DNA of 64,000 nt from an uncultured Microbulbifer sp. (GCF_947489355.1 NZ_CANLDD010000021.1:1-64000); one strand, 5' to 3'. Counted from the first letter of the stretch, positions 37,720 through 47,623 are shown. The notes: a model not told the origin generated them from the letters alone. Translations and numbers: made by a program.

Positions 37720-39177
37720 TTAGTTGTCCTTTTCATAAATGATCTGACCGCTGCTGATAGTTACACGGCAGTGTCGACTATTGAGATCGTTACGTACGAA
37801 ATGCCAGGGCGCATCGAGCAAACACAGGTCAGCCTGTTCACCTATCTCGATGTGTCGGTATCGTCGCCCTGGAAGCTGTGGGCAACTGATAAACAGGTCC
37901 AGAGATTGTTCAGGCGTTAAGCGCTCTTGTGCACCCATTAAAACCCCACTACGGCTTTGCCGCCGCACTGCAGAATCCATTGAAATCCAGGGGTCGGCAC
38001 TGCCAAAGGGTGCGTCGGAACCCGCCGCCAACGGCACCCCAGCAGATAGAAAGCTCTGCCCAAGGTACAGCCACTGTTGGTCGTCCTGCTCAACTTGCTC
38101 AAGATAGCGGTCACCTTGCTCCCGGAGAAAATGGTGCTGTGTGACGACGGATAACTCCAGCTCAGTGATACGTTGCATAAGCTCAGGGGGAACAACCCCG
38201 GCGTGCTCCAAGCGGTCCCCCTTCGATGTGCCGCATTCGCGCAGTACTGTGAGTGCAAACACTAACTCAGTTCGAGAAACACAGTGAACTGCAACCCTGC
38301 GGCCTTGTTGTCTGCTGACTCGAACCTGTTGACAAATATGGTCAAACTCCGGCAGCTTGGCCTCCAGTAGATGCAGCTTTAATTCAGCTGTTTTCAGCCG
38401 TGGGCTATAGCCAGCCTGAATTAAATTACTATCACCCATCATGCGCACTGATTGCTGCAACTCTCCGTTTAGTTGCGATTGCTGAAAGTAATCAAATTCA
38501 TTAGTAGAGTTTCGTGGGCTGCAATCGGTGATGCCGGTTACGCCGAAACTGGCCAGTTTCTCGCTGGCAGGTTTGAATCCCGGCATTTTCTGCGAGAGTT
38601 GTGCGCTCAACCAGGCATCTTCTTCAAATAACCGGCCTGTATAACGACCTTTGATGATCTCGGCACCCTTCGGTATGGCCTGCGGGATAGCCAGTTTAGT
38701 TTGCTTTATCAGTCCAAGTTGGCGCAAAGCCAAGCTGTTCAGTACCCATAAGCGGCCACTGCGGTGCTGAATTCTGACCGGGTTATCGGGAACATGTTGA
38801 TCCAACCAGTCGCGATCAATATCGCCAGCGAGATAGGGGTGATACCCATAGCCACGCAACCACTCGCCAGGACGTTGTTTGCCATACTGGCAGATTTGGT
38901 CAATAAGTTGCTGCCTGGTTTCAAGGGTCGGCGACCCACATGCTAGTGAAGTCAGAGAGCTTGCATAAGCACTTAGGTGGATATGATGATCATGTAAACC
39001 AGGTATTAAAGTTGCTCCCCTGGCGTCGATTATATTGATGCCACAAGGCTCAGGAAAGGGCGGAGTGATGTCCACAATTTTGCCACCCAAAATATGTACC
39101 GCACAACGCGATTCGCTCGCAATGTCGTTTTTCGAGTATCGATTTACATTGTCTATAATGAGCGCGGAATTCTTCAT
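37720..39177 (-). CDS. amidohydrolase-family protein (YtcJ-like)
   Basis: A 485-aa metal-dependent hydrolase of the amidohydrolase superfamily. The N-terminal metal motif is PGLHDHHIHL (about residues 58-67), with the YtcJ-type RPGEWLRGYGYHP block. Later are the DRLEHAGVVPPELMQR and GSDAPFGSADPW motifs, the latter with the catalytic Asp. Likely hydrolyses an amide or ester bond; its substrate in this cluster is unknown (a lactone or conjugate is possible). Its start overlaps the stop of the upstream CoA-transferase by 4 bases (ATGA), so the two are translationally coupled. Confidence 0.82.
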   Translation of the reverse strand: MKNSALIIDNVNRYSKNDIASESRCAVHILGGKIVDITPPFPEPCGINIIDARGATLIPGLHDHHIHLSAYASSLTSLACGSPTLETRQQLIDQICQYGKQRPGEWLRGYGYHPYLAGDIDRDWLDQHVPDNPVRIQHRSGRLWVLNSLALRQLGLIKQTKLAIPQAIPKGAEIIKGRYTGRLFEEDAWLSAQLSQKMPGFKPASEKLASFGVTGITDCSPRNSTNEFDYFQQSQLNGELQQSVRMMGDSNLIQAGYSPRLKTAELKLHLLEAKLPEFDHICQQVRVSRQQGRRVAVHCVSRTELVFALTVLRECGTSKGDRLEHAGVVPPELMQRITELELSVVTQHHFLREQGDRYLEQVEQDDQQWLYLGQSFLSAGVPLAAGSDAPFGSADPWISMDSAVRRQSRSGVLMGAQERLTPEQSLDLFISCPQLPGRRYRHIEIGEQADLCLLDAPWHFVRNDLNSRHCRVTISSGQIIYEKDN

Positions 39178-40601
39178 ATAGCAGCGAGATTGGAATCATA
39201 AAAGTTTTTTACTAAGGTTGATTTTGGGTGCAGGTACAAGTGATTGTGTTTTCCGAGTTCAGCGGTGCCGCGCTGTGCTTTCAGTATTTTTGGTCTTGGG
39301 CGAGCAGGTATTTGCGCTAAATAACGCCTCCACGCTCGATAACGGCGGCGGTAGTCGTTATCTTGCGGTGCGGTGGCTGCAATACAGTGTCTAACAACAT
39401 TGTACAGGGAGAGTTCAATGAGCTTGCCGCCCCCTGATCGCCAACCAGCCCAGCCTGCCAGAGCAGCGTGGAGCCCCGTAAGTGGGTCGGCGATGGCGTC
39501 ACCACAAAAACGCCATGCTCCGCACACTTGATAGATAATATGGCTGAGGCCAGCGGCTACAGCCGTCTCGTCACCATAGCCCGGCCAGTTTTGTGCGGTC
39601 TTGCATCTACCATAGGCACTGATGCTAAGCCAAGTTAAGCCGGGGTTGCTTTCTAACAGGGCTTCAGCGTGGATTCCCATTTGTCGCAATGCTCTGGGTC
39701 TGGAAGCTTCTATAACAATATCCGCTTGTCTGATTAGGTTTTTCAGTTGTTGTTGTCCCTGATGGGTATCAAGTGCCAGACTGACGGAATGCTTACCTTG
39801 GTTAATCAATTGATAAAATTCAGCATTTCCCTGTCGTGCACCATCGGGGCGGGCAGTGCTCTCCACCTTTATAATATGGGCTCCAGCCTGTTGCCACAGG
39901 TATGAGCATAAGGGCCCCGCCCATAAAGATGACAAATCTATAATCAGGGGTGATTGTTTCGAGGGTTTTTGGTTAAATCCCTGCTCTTTAGTCTGAATAG
40001 CAAAGGGTATATGAAACCAGTTTGGTGTACTCGAATCTGATGCGAGTGCATCGGCAATCGTCAGGCCAAGTAAGCGGCCAGTATCTAGCAATTGTTTGGA
40101 TGAAAAATGTTTTGCGTGCCGGCGCACAGATACCCAACTGGAAACTGACGATTCAGTGGAAAATAATGCCGCAAGGGCTTCCCAGTCCTGGTGACGAGCA
40201 AGATTAAGCGCGATTTGGCCATCTCGAGACGGTATTAAGTGGCAGCTTTTCCCAGCTGATTGTGTGCCCTTTGGCGTGAATCCAGTGAGTATTGAGCGAC
40301 AGCCCAGTATTTTTGCGCCCTGTTCGGCAATCGGAGCTTGCAGACCTGATAAGACACAAAAGCATTTCATGGCAGCGATAGCACAACTGGCTAAAGGAAC
40401 CGGACAAAGAGGTTCTGCTAGTGAACCATCCCTATAGTCGAGCAGCCCACTCGCTAACCAATCGTCAACGGGATGACTATCTGGTAAGTTGGATTCCCGG
40501 CGGACTACAACGCCAAAATTGGTTAGCAGTTGATTTGCGTAGGCTCCAGACACACCAGATAGAAACTGATCGATCAAAAAATTCCCAGGATAAAGTTTCA
40601 T
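39174..40601 (-). CDS. family III CoA-transferase (CaiB/BaiF)
   Basis: A 475-aa protein. Residues from about 225 carry the CoA-transferase family III pattern: IDLSSLWAGPLCSYLWQQAGAHIIKVE, ARQGNAEFYQLINQGKHSVSL, IVIEASRPRAL and a YGDETAVAAGL aspartate block. The first ~220 residues look like a second, degenerate half of the same fold (GAYANQLLTNFGVVVRRE). Members move CoA between acids or racemise 2-methylacyl-CoA (AMACR). Coupled to the amidohydrolase downstream. The partner half-domain is unusual and may be structural. Confidence 0.8.
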   Translation of the reverse strand: MKLYPGNFLIDQFLSGVSGAYANQLLTNFGVVVRRESNLPDSHPVDDWLASGLLDYRDGSLAEPLCPVPLASCAIAAMKCFCVLSGLQAPIAEQGAKILGCRSILTGFTPKGTQSAGKSCHLIPSRDGQIALNLARHQDWEALAALFSTESSVSSWVSVRRHAKHFSSKQLLDTGRLLGLTIADALASDSSTPNWFHIPFAIQTKEQGFNQKPSKQSPLIIDLSSLWAGPLCSYLWQQAGAHIIKVESTARPDGARQGNAEFYQLINQGKHSVSLALDTHQGQQQLKNLIRQADIVIEASRPRALRQMGIHAEALLESNPGLTWLSISAYGRCKTAQNWPGYGDETAVAAGLSHIIYQVCGAWRFCGDAIADPLTGLHAALAGWAGWRSGGGKLIELSLYNVVRHCIAATAPQDNDYRRRYRAWRRYLAQIPARPRPKILKAQRGTAELGKHNHLYLHPKSTLVKNFYDSNLAAI

Positions 40602-40696
40602 TATTTTGGTAGATTATTCTTTGTGCTTCGAGCGCCCTTGCTTCCAATGGGCCAGCTGACAGGCCAGTATTTCATTGCTGGATTCGTTGCGTGTTA

Positions 40697-41020
40697 TCAG
40701 TCAGAAGCCGGAAGCGCTTCTGTCTGCTTTATTTGTAATAAGTTGTCCAGATTGGGGCCCAATGATAAACTCCCCAGGCCCGCTTTGGTACAAAGAGCTT
40801 CTATACTACCGTCACTATTGACATACCTTTTACCCATAAGTGTTCCAGCGGCAAATGGGGAGTCAAAATCAAGCTGGGTCGTGGGTGAGCCCATTGCATT
40901 CAATGCTTGCATGGCAATGCCTCCGCAACAAAGATCATGCTCACCCCTCCCTTTCACTAGCATGATCTGTGTCTCGCAAACAGCGCTTTTTAAACGTGTA
41001 CCTGGTTTTAATACGATCAT
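40697..41020 (-). CDS. conserved cysteine-containing small protein
   Basis: A 107-aa protein. It begins MIVLKPGTRLKSAVCETQIMLVK and continues GRGEHDLCCGGIAM, GTLMGKRYVN, EALCTKAGLGSLSLG and a tail LPASD. I recall this pattern (KPGxRLKSAVCxTEVxVVR ... GKRY ... LCTKAGxGSLS) as a conserved protein of unknown function beside catabolic CoA clusters in other bacteria. The cysteines at CET, CCGG and LCTK could bind metal. It is 95 bases upstream of the CoA-transferase on the same strand. The start at 41020 is taken because an upstream extension is unlike the family. Confidence 0.65.
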   Translation of the reverse strand: MIVLKPGTRLKSAVCETQIMLVKGRGEHDLCCGGIAMQALNAMGSPTTQLDFDSPFAAGTLMGKRYVNSDGSIEALCTKAGLGSLSLGPNLDNLLQIKQTEALPASD

Positions 41021-41239
41021 TCTTTGACGCTCCAAGCTTGATATCCCATGAAAATTGTATGAATTATAACTGCATCTGGTGTTGGATGATTCGAAGAAAA
41101 AGCAGCATATCTGATTGATTTGTGATTGCAACACAAGCCACCAACCAAAGGGTTAAGCCCCCATGGTAAAGCGTCACGTTATAGTTGCATAAAAAGTGGG
41201 TTTTTTCTACAAAAAAAGTACGATTTGCAGCGTCAAACC

Positions 41240-41373
41240 TATTAGTAAAGCGGGAGGGAAGAATACCCTTCTCCCAGGATCGTATGAAGCATGGATGCCG
41301 ATTACGAGCGTACAAGGGTGTATTCACAGCGTGTCCTGGGAGAGGGAAATTCTTTCCTTATGAGCCGGTAGTA
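41240..41373 (-). repeat. MITE-like palindromic repeat, copy 3
   Basis: A 134-bp copy in the orientation opposite to copy 2: it begins TATTAGTAAAGCGG and ends CCGGTAGTA. Inverted repeats with AATACCC-CTCCCAGGA are visible, and the middle GTACGCTCGTAATCGGCATCC (on minus) is shared with other copies. Confidence 0.88.
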
Positions 41374-41461
41374 TCTATCCGCTATGCTCCTGGTTCTTAC
41401 CCACAGTACATTCCCGCTAAACTGTCGAGACACTCGTTAAAAAGCTAAAAACGAGATATTT

Positions 41462-41660
41462 TTTCATTAGGGGCTCCATAATATGCGCAATGACACAGTA
41501 GACACGCGCATAAATCTCTCCTTAATAGTCGTCGTCAGCGCGTATCATTCAGTCCCAATCCTGTATTTCAATCACATGAACCACCCCAAAACTCATGATA
41601 TCATTGGCCGAATTGGGTAACTCCTTGCCTCCTTGAGCCAGATCAAGTACCCGAGCGTCA
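41462..41660 (-). pseudogene. TonB-receptor C-terminal fragment
   Basis: Minus-strand reading gives GKELPNSANDIMSFGVVHVI, then EIQDWD, a stop, MIRADDDY, a stop, GEIYARVY. It aligns with the receptor at 44,243 (GNELPNSPNYTFNFGMEHIVG ... ADYYYQGESYARVYN). It has two in-frame stops, so it is a relic of a duplicated receptor. It lies between MITE copy 3 and an IS256 remnant. Confidence 0.8.
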
Positions 41661-41734
41661 TTAGAATCCCCCGGATAAAGCAACTTTCATTCTCTCAATT
41701 TTTCTTGTCTGATCGCCGAATTTTATTGCGTTAG

Positions 41735-42235
41735 CTACGTTTTTCCAGTCTGCCAGGCTTCAGTGATTGCTATTGCCACGGTAGAGACCCGGCGTAAGCA
41801 CGACTTTGGTAGGGAAAGCGTGTGGCTACACGTGGAACAGACAACTCTGCTGAAATTCGTCTTACGCGCTGAACGCGATCCTGCGTGTGCATGGCTCGCT
41901 ATTATTGTAATCCCTTGCAAGCTTCGCTTAACCAATGTCTGTAAGAAAGCGCTCCAGTGGGGCTCAGCTTCTGATAGTGATACAAAGCAACTGCGTAGAT
42001 TCCGCTTCCCCGAGTCTTCTACACCCATCACTAACAGTACCGTGCAATCGACTCCGCTGCCGCCCTGACTTTGGCCATTTTCGAGTAGATAATCCCTGCA
42101 CCTTGACTTTCATCAAGACCCACTGCAGGGCACTCTCAGAACGCATCCCCACCTTCAGCTGACTATTGGAGATTGCGTTACCTGTAGCTTCAGCTCGCGC
42201 ACCGAGCATTACTACGTGGCCTTGATAGCTAATGC
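41735..42235 (-). pseudogene. IS256/Mutator-family transposase remnant
   Basis: The minus strand shows two pieces of an IS256-family transposase. Upstream (42,209-42,050) QWVLMKVKVQGLSTRKW matches the family's AYxxGVSTRKV block. Downstream (42,031-41,735) LSEAEPHWSAFLQTLVKR, LQGITIIASHAHAGSRSA and LPKSCLRRVSTVAIAIT match SEAExxWxxFLRxLxxRGL, VISDAHEGLKAA and the later helix. The catalytic Asp of SDAH is now SHAH, and the frame is shifted between pieces. It is dead and has no clear termini. Confidence 0.75.
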
Positions 42236-42372
42236 CATATTGACAATATCATCGAAACCGCAGAATAATAATGTGCTATTAACCCTACCAAAATGATGAT
42301 TCTGAAACAGATTTATAATAGCGCCCAGCAAATAAAAGAAAGTTTGCCTCAAGGTAATTCAATAAAAATTCA

Positions 42373-42933
42373 ATGGATAATACAATGATAAAAATAGTAC
42401 TATTAAGTGCTTTCCTCATTACCAGTCACGGGCTCTCAGCATTGGAAATCAATCAACCATTACCCATGTCATCGGTTAACGACAAAGGTGAATTACTCAT
42501 TAACAGAGAGCATGTTATTCGCTATCGCCCTTGGGATGTCAGTGCTTTAAGTGATGACAAAGCCAATCTTATTTTACATATGGCGGGTCGTAGTTCGGCC
42601 AATAAGTTGATTCAACCATTTACAGATCGCCTAACTGCCGAGAATATTGCAAGCGATAAACTCCACAGCACCACGATTATTAATTTAGACGACACTCTGT
42701 GGGGTACTCGTCACCTAGTGACCAGTAAGATCAAACATAATAAAATCAAGCACCCGAAAACGACGTTTGTATTGGATAATAACGGTAAAATCCGTTCGCA
42801 GTGGGGTTTAAAAAAAGAGAGCGCCGCGATTATCGTTCTCTCTGCCAGTGGCGAAGTCGTGTACCTGAAGCAAGGGAGACTACTGGATGAAGATATCGAT
42901 CAAGCCCTAGCGGTGATTAAGCAGCAACTTTAA
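42373..42933 (+). CDS. ytfJ: YtfJ-family periplasmic protein
   Basis: A 186-aa protein with a signal peptide (cleavage after LSA, about residue 23) and a thioredoxin-like fold. It matches YtfJ along its length: KGELLINREHVIRYRPWDV, HMAGRSSANK, TTIINLDDTLWGTRHLV, TTFVLDNNGKIRSQWGL and AIIVLSASGEVVYLKQG. YtfJ proteins lack the redox CXXC, as here, and have unknown periplasmic roles. Start at 42373 or the second Met at 42385; no clear ribosome site decides. It is bordered by transposon relics and looks unrelated to catabolism. Confidence 0.85.
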   Translation: MDNTMIKIVLLSAFLITSHGLSALEINQPLPMSSVNDKGELLINREHVIRYRPWDVSALSDDKANLILHMAGRSSANKLIQPFTDRLTAENIASDKLHSTTIINLDDTLWGTRHLVTSKIKHNKIKHPKTTFVLDNNGKIRSQWGLKKESAAIIVLSASGEVVYLKQGRLLDEDIDQALAVIKQQL

Positions 42934-43333
42934 TCCCATCAAGCGCAAACCCCTTGCCCAAGTCTAATTGGCAGTCGCTAAATTTAGGTCAGTCCTTTTA
43001 CGTTCAACATCAGAAATAAATTTAGCGCAATACTCTCTTACTGTGAATGCAAGATAATTATAATTCTGACAACAGAACCTCGGACAACCAGGGTAGAACA
43101 ATCTATCGGCACACTATTTTTTTGTAAATACTGAAACTTCCTGGTTTTCCAGTGGGTATACTTGAGTATTGAATGTGATGTGTAGATATTTTTCCAACAT
43201 TTTTATACCAACCCCTGAAGTATATTAAGGGTACCTTTAAAAAAATTACTTATTAGTGCCCATAAACATCGAACAATGGAGGCACACGGCGATAAAATTA
43301 AGAAAAACTAGGTTTATTGAGATACCCTTGAGT
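42934..43333. other. intergenic region between convergent genes
   Basis: About 400 bases of AT-rich DNA between the YtfJ gene and the minus-strand PraB-like gene. I see no gene, RNA or repeat in it apart from the terminator at its right end. Confidence 0.4.
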
Positions 43334-43369
43334 ATAAAAAACGCCGCAGGCACATACAGCCAACGACGC
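43334..43369 (-). terminator. probable terminator of PraB-like gene
   Basis: On the minus strand an imperfect stem (CGTCG ... GGCTGTATGTGCC ... CGGCG) is followed by TTTTTTAT. It begins 28 bases beyond the stop of the secreted PraB-like protein. Confidence 0.5.
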
Positions 43370-43396
43370 TCATTAGTTACTTAATTTTGTTACTCA

Positions 43397-43912
43397 TTAT
43401 GGAATAGTATAAGAAGCCTCGGGGAATGTGGCCAGCTCGCCTGAAAATTCACAGTCCGCCGCACCAGAAACACCAGGGAGTGTAGCATTGATGAAAGTCA
43501 GTATACCTGTAGCTTGATCAAAGGTACCGGTTAAATCACCAGAGCAGTCACCACCGATGGGGGCTTCAGCATAGACACTTTCTATAGTAACGATATTACT
43601 CGCCATACCTTCCATATTGAAGCTAGTTCCCATCGAAGGATCAATGTTTTTTAATATGACCCTGTTATTGCAAATATTTAGGAAGCCACCATAAACCACT
43701 AAATTATCAACAGTGGCATTTGAACCATCTAAAGTGACTTCCCCTGTTAGCTTGCAGGTCAATTCGATTATTCCTTTTTTCACCTCTAGACCATCAATAT
43801 CATCCAGATTGCCATTGCCAGTAGGAGACCACGTCTCCGCATAAGCCTTCCCGACAAACAAACTGGCGAGGATAGATAAGAACACTGCGGTGCATATTTT
43901 ATTCAAACGCAT
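43397..43912 (-). CDS. secreted PraB-like protein
   Basis: A 171-aa secreted protein: signal peptide ends VGKAYA (about residue 25). The mature part is small-residue-rich beta structure with repeated cysteines (LTCKL, LNICNN, DCSGDLTGTFD, ADCEFSGEL) and resembles PraB-type 'alkane oxidation activator' proteins. Those are extracellular or cell-surface proteins linked to growth on hydrophobic compounds and biofilms. That fits an island for hydrophobic substrates, but the similarity is by pattern only. MITE copy 4 lies just upstream. Confidence 0.6.
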   Translation of the reverse strand: MRLNKICTAVFLSILASLFVGKAYAETWSPTGNGNLDDIDGLEVKKGIIELTCKLTGEVTLDGSNATVDNLVVYGGFLNICNNRVILKNIDPSMGTSFNMEGMASNIVTIESVYAEAPIGGDCSGDLTGTFDQATGILTFINATLPGVSGAADCEFSGELATFPEASYTIP

Positions 43913-44030
43913 GATTTTTTTCCTTATTAGTTAAGTAAAATACTGCGGCACAACATCACGCTCCCGGTTAACTACTTCATTAACACAAGAGCGTAAATTC
44001 AGATCACCATCAACAAGCCTGAAAAAGAAT

Positions 44031-44164
44031 TACTACCGGTTCGGAAGGAAAGAATACCCCTCTTCCAGGATGCACAGTGACTACATCCCTGTACGACCGT
44101 AATTGATAACCACGCCTCATACGATTCTGGGCGAAGGGTATTCTTCCCTCCTGCCCTACTGGTA
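44031..44164 (+). repeat. MITE-like palindromic repeat, copy 4
   Basis: A 134-bp copy in the same orientation as copy 2, beginning TACTACCGGTTCGGAAGG and ending CTACTGGTA. The inverted ends share GAATACCC(C/T)T. It lies between the PraB-like gene and the stop of a TonB receptor, where it may double as a transcription terminator. Confidence 0.88.
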
Positions 44165-44242
44165 GGCCAACACTCTGCCAGTTTAAAATGAATACAGTGG
44201 CACTGTGACCGGTTATGGTCCAAATACAGCTGCCGGCGTTTT

Positions 44243-47200
44243 TTAGTTACCAAAAGCTTTATATACGCTTAAGCCAATAATACGGGGGTCTAGGGTAAAC
44301 ACGTTAGTGCTAAGGCCAACATCATCGGCATTGGTAAAGGCATCGACGATAGGTGCATCGTCAAAGACATTTTTGACGTAAAGTTCCACCTGTAAATCCC
44401 ACTCGGGTTGGACCAGCGTCGCCGAAACATTAAGATTGTCCCAATCCTCTAAACGGTCGTACTCGGTATTATAGACACGCGCATAGCTTTCTCCTTGATA
44501 GTAATAGTCGGCGCGTAGCCTTAAGTCCCAGTTCTGTATCCCAACAATATGCTCCATCCCAAAGTTGAAAGTATAGTTGGGTGAATTAGGCAGTTCGTTG
44601 CCGCTCAAATCGGCATCCCAGCCACGACCTTGATTGGGGGCATCGACAAGCGGATCGTAATTGTATTTGGGGTCAAGCACAAGACCACCACTCATGCCTG
44701 GACATAACGTGAAAAGATTCGCATGGGCATTTCCAAACGGATTATCCTTAAGATCGGAAAGGATTTCCTCAACCAATGCTGTGGGTGCGATACAACTTGA
44801 AGGTGATGCAAAAAAAGGACGTAACAGTATCCAGTCTTCATTTCCGTTGGTACGATTCATTACATCCACAGATTTTTCCCCTTTTCCGACACGAGTTTTC
44901 AAATAACCCAAAGCCGCATTAAATCGAGTATTCTGGGTAGCCTGCCATAGCGTTTCCAACTCTAAACCGAAAGACGTGGTATCGAAATTTTCGTTTATCG
45001 TAGAGCGATCAGAAATCCTTGCTATCTGGTAGTTTTTATAATCATAATAGAAAACTGTGGCATTGAGTGTCATTCTATTCTCTAACAAGCTATTTTTAGT
45101 CCCTAATTCAAACGCATTAACATATTCCGGGTCAAAAGTTTTCTTGGCCTCGCGGTATTGGGCTATTTCAGGATCAATACCTATTCGTGGCGGATTGGTA
45201 CCACCGCCCTTGTAACCGCGGGCAACAGACAGATAGAACATCGTCTCGTCAGTAAAAGGGGTTTCTGTTTGCCAGTCTAATACTGCACGACCGGTAAATT
45301 CATCCCATCTTTGTACTACCTCAGGATCAGCTTCCAGGCCACGACGTACAGTACCACCAGTAATTACCTCATCCGTTTCACCATTAGGTCCAGCCATCAG
45401 TAACACTTGAGTTGGGTAAGGTGTCGTCGTCTTACTGTCTGCAGTATAGCGCACTCCGGTAGTGAGTTTAACATCCTCTGAAAGCTGCCAATAGAACTCA
45501 CCGAATGCGGCATAGGAGCGGGTCGCAACGGCGTTTGGACCATAGAAGTAGTTATGCCCTTCTTCGTCTATATTATCTAGATCATTTTTATCCACATACA
45601 TACAGGGGCCCTCAACTTCGTCAGTGCATTCTTCATCAAATTGATGCAAATAGAATTCGGCCATAGCATTATAGAGATTATTAAATAAGAAATAATCATC
45701 CGAGGTTTCGAAATCTAGATAGTTTACCCCTAAAGAGAAATTAACATTACCGTCGTAAGCCGATTGTATACGCAACTCATGGTTCCATTGTTCGCTATCA
45801 GACCGGCTTAAATCCACTGCCTCTATTCCACTGGAAGGGCCGAGCTGTGGATCCATATAGACCCCACCAGAGGTTGTCGGAAACTCCACTATATCAAGCA
45901 CTCTGCCCCTTCTATCATAAACAACATCAGGCACTTCGGTAAAGATAGGGTTGGATTGATAACGACTATAATCCTGAATGCTCTGGTAATCATCTTTAGC
46001 ATAAGTAGATTGAGTAAACAGCGTTAACGTATCAGCCAAAGCAAATTCCATATTTAACTGTATTAAATCGTTTTCCGCGTTAAACTTAGGATCGTAATTT
46101 GTCGCAATTTCGCGCAGATCCTTTGACTGATTAACGCCGCCATATGGCTTATTTCCATTAAACAACCTAAGTTGATTTCCATCTGCATCATATAGCCTTT
46201 GCGCACGGCCATTCTTATCAATACCCTTTAGTTCTACAGCAAGATTTAGCCAAGCATAATTCGCAAGCGTATCAGCGTTGGGCGCGCCATAGGCTTCATC
46301 CGCAAATAGAGAATCCGGCTTACAACCTTGAGTAAAGTGCAGTGCAATTTCATTATCATCAGGGATTTCTTGATTTCCAACACTAGCAGGCCCTTCATCC
46401 CGAGTGCAAAGTTGTTTGCCTGTACGGGAACGCTTATCATCTTCTTCAAAATGCTGCCAAATTAAATTTGCCCTCACTTTTTCCGTGGGTGTCCATTCAA
46501 AAATGACCCTTGTCGAAAATAGATCTCGGTCATTAACATCGTTGCCAGTAACGGTGTTGTAATCATAGCCATCACGTTTGGTCATCGCACCAGAAAAACG
46601 CGCAGCAAAGTTGTCTCCCAAAGGTAGATTGAACATGCCGCCAATGCGCCTGGTGTTGTGGCTTCCAACCTCCGATTTAATGTCGGCTTCGAATTCCTGT
46701 GTTGGAAACCGCGGTAACATATTTACCACACCGCCAGTGGCGTTGCGCCCATACAGGGTCCCCTGTGGGCCGCGTAGTACCTCTACCCGGTCCACATCAA
46801 AGAACTCTTGCTCGAATAGTCGATTACGCAGCATCGGTGTATTGTTAAAGCTCACTGCTACGGCGGGATCAGAACTGGCAGACAAGGACTTGGTACCGAC
46901 GCCACGGATGGAAAAGTTGTATCTATTAAAATTACCTTTGGAGAAGGTGACATTAGGGGTTGCTCTTAATAATTCATCCCCGCGTTCAATCTTTAATTCT
47001 CCTAGTGCTTTGTCAGTAAGCGCGGTAACGGCGATAGGGACAGTTTGGATGTTCTCCTCTATTCTTTGCGAAGTGACGATTACCTCTTCCATGGCCATGT
47101 GTTTATTATTTATCTCTTCATTACTCTGAGCATTGACCGCGGCAGCACTCATTGCAAGATAAAATACAGTGGGGTTATACCAAGGAGATACGAAAGAACT

Positions 47201-47263
47201 GACCTTGTCACTCTCACGAATATAATTGATATTTAAATTTTGTGGTTTATGGAGTTTCCGCAT
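44243..47263 (-). CDS. large TonB-dependent receptor
   Basis: A 1006-aa TonB-dependent receptor. The leader is long (cleavage likely after AAVNA, near residue 45). The TonB region MEEVIVTSQRIEE and the plug with VDRVEVLRGPQGTLYGRNATGG mark it as a RGPQGTLYG-type receptor. It has an aromatic-poor end (LSVYKAFGN). Long acidic inserts with Cys pairs (CTDEVEGPCMY, SSCIAPTA, LCPGMSGG) are unusual and may shape a ligand-binding loop. SD AAGGAT precedes the ATG. A relic of a close paralogue lies at 41,462-41,660. It is likely the main uptake receptor for the substrate of the flanking genes (inference). Confidence 0.88.
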   Translation of the reverse strand: MRKLHKPQNLNINYIRESDKVSSFVSPWYNPTVFYLAMSAAAVNAQSNEEINNKHMAMEEVIVTSQRIEENIQTVPIAVTALTDKALGELKIERGDELLRATPNVTFSKGNFNRYNFSIRGVGTKSLSASSDPAVAVSFNNTPMLRNRLFEQEFFDVDRVEVLRGPQGTLYGRNATGGVVNMLPRFPTQEFEADIKSEVGSHNTRRIGGMFNLPLGDNFAARFSGAMTKRDGYDYNTVTGNDVNDRDLFSTRVIFEWTPTEKVRANLIWQHFEEDDKRSRTGKQLCTRDEGPASVGNQEIPDDNEIALHFTQGCKPDSLFADEAYGAPNADTLANYAWLNLAVELKGIDKNGRAQRLYDADGNQLRLFNGNKPYGGVNQSKDLREIATNYDPKFNAENDLIQLNMEFALADTLTLFTQSTYAKDDYQSIQDYSRYQSNPIFTEVPDVVYDRRGRVLDIVEFPTTSGGVYMDPQLGPSSGIEAVDLSRSDSEQWNHELRIQSAYDGNVNFSLGVNYLDFETSDDYFLFNNLYNAMAEFYLHQFDEECTDEVEGPCMYVDKNDLDNIDEEGHNYFYGPNAVATRSYAAFGEFYWQLSEDVKLTTGVRYTADSKTTTPYPTQVLLMAGPNGETDEVITGGTVRRGLEADPEVVQRWDEFTGRAVLDWQTETPFTDETMFYLSVARGYKGGGTNPPRIGIDPEIAQYREAKKTFDPEYVNAFELGTKNSLLENRMTLNATVFYYDYKNYQIARISDRSTINENFDTTSFGLELETLWQATQNTRFNAALGYLKTRVGKGEKSVDVMNRTNGNEDWILLRPFFASPSSCIAPTALVEEILSDLKDNPFGNAHANLFTLCPGMSGGLVLDPKYNYDPLVDAPNQGRGWDADLSGNELPNSPNYTFNFGMEHIVGIQNWDLRLRADYYYQGESYARVYNTEYDRLEDWDNLNVSATLVQPEWDLQVELYVKNVFDDAPIVDAFTNADDVGLSTNVFTLDPRIIGLSVYKAFGN

Positions 47264-47623
47264 CGTGATTTATCCTTATCTTTATACCTTTTATTATGCG
47301 CCATTATTCCCATTTAGTATCCAGAGACGTCCCTCCCCTAGTGAGACGCTGTAGCGGCGAATTAAATTAATTTGATTACCACTATATGGTAATTACATAC
47401 CTTACATACTTTTTCTAACTTGCCATTTAAGCTATAAGTGTTTAAGTATTTTATTTTTTGAACTTAATAATCATTGCACTTGAATATATAAGAGTTGTCC
47501 AGACTTATCTAAGTGGTACTGACACAAGCATAAACTACTGGAAATACAAATAATATTTGTCTTTAAGGTGGACTGATTGTGCTAAAGATAAAGCCAATCA
47601 CAAAAGACCAAATTAAATGAATT

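Noticed and set aside
40623..41027. A plus-strand frame opposite the small Cys-rich protein.
   Set aside because: The minus-strand frame carries the conserved pattern; this one is its shadow.
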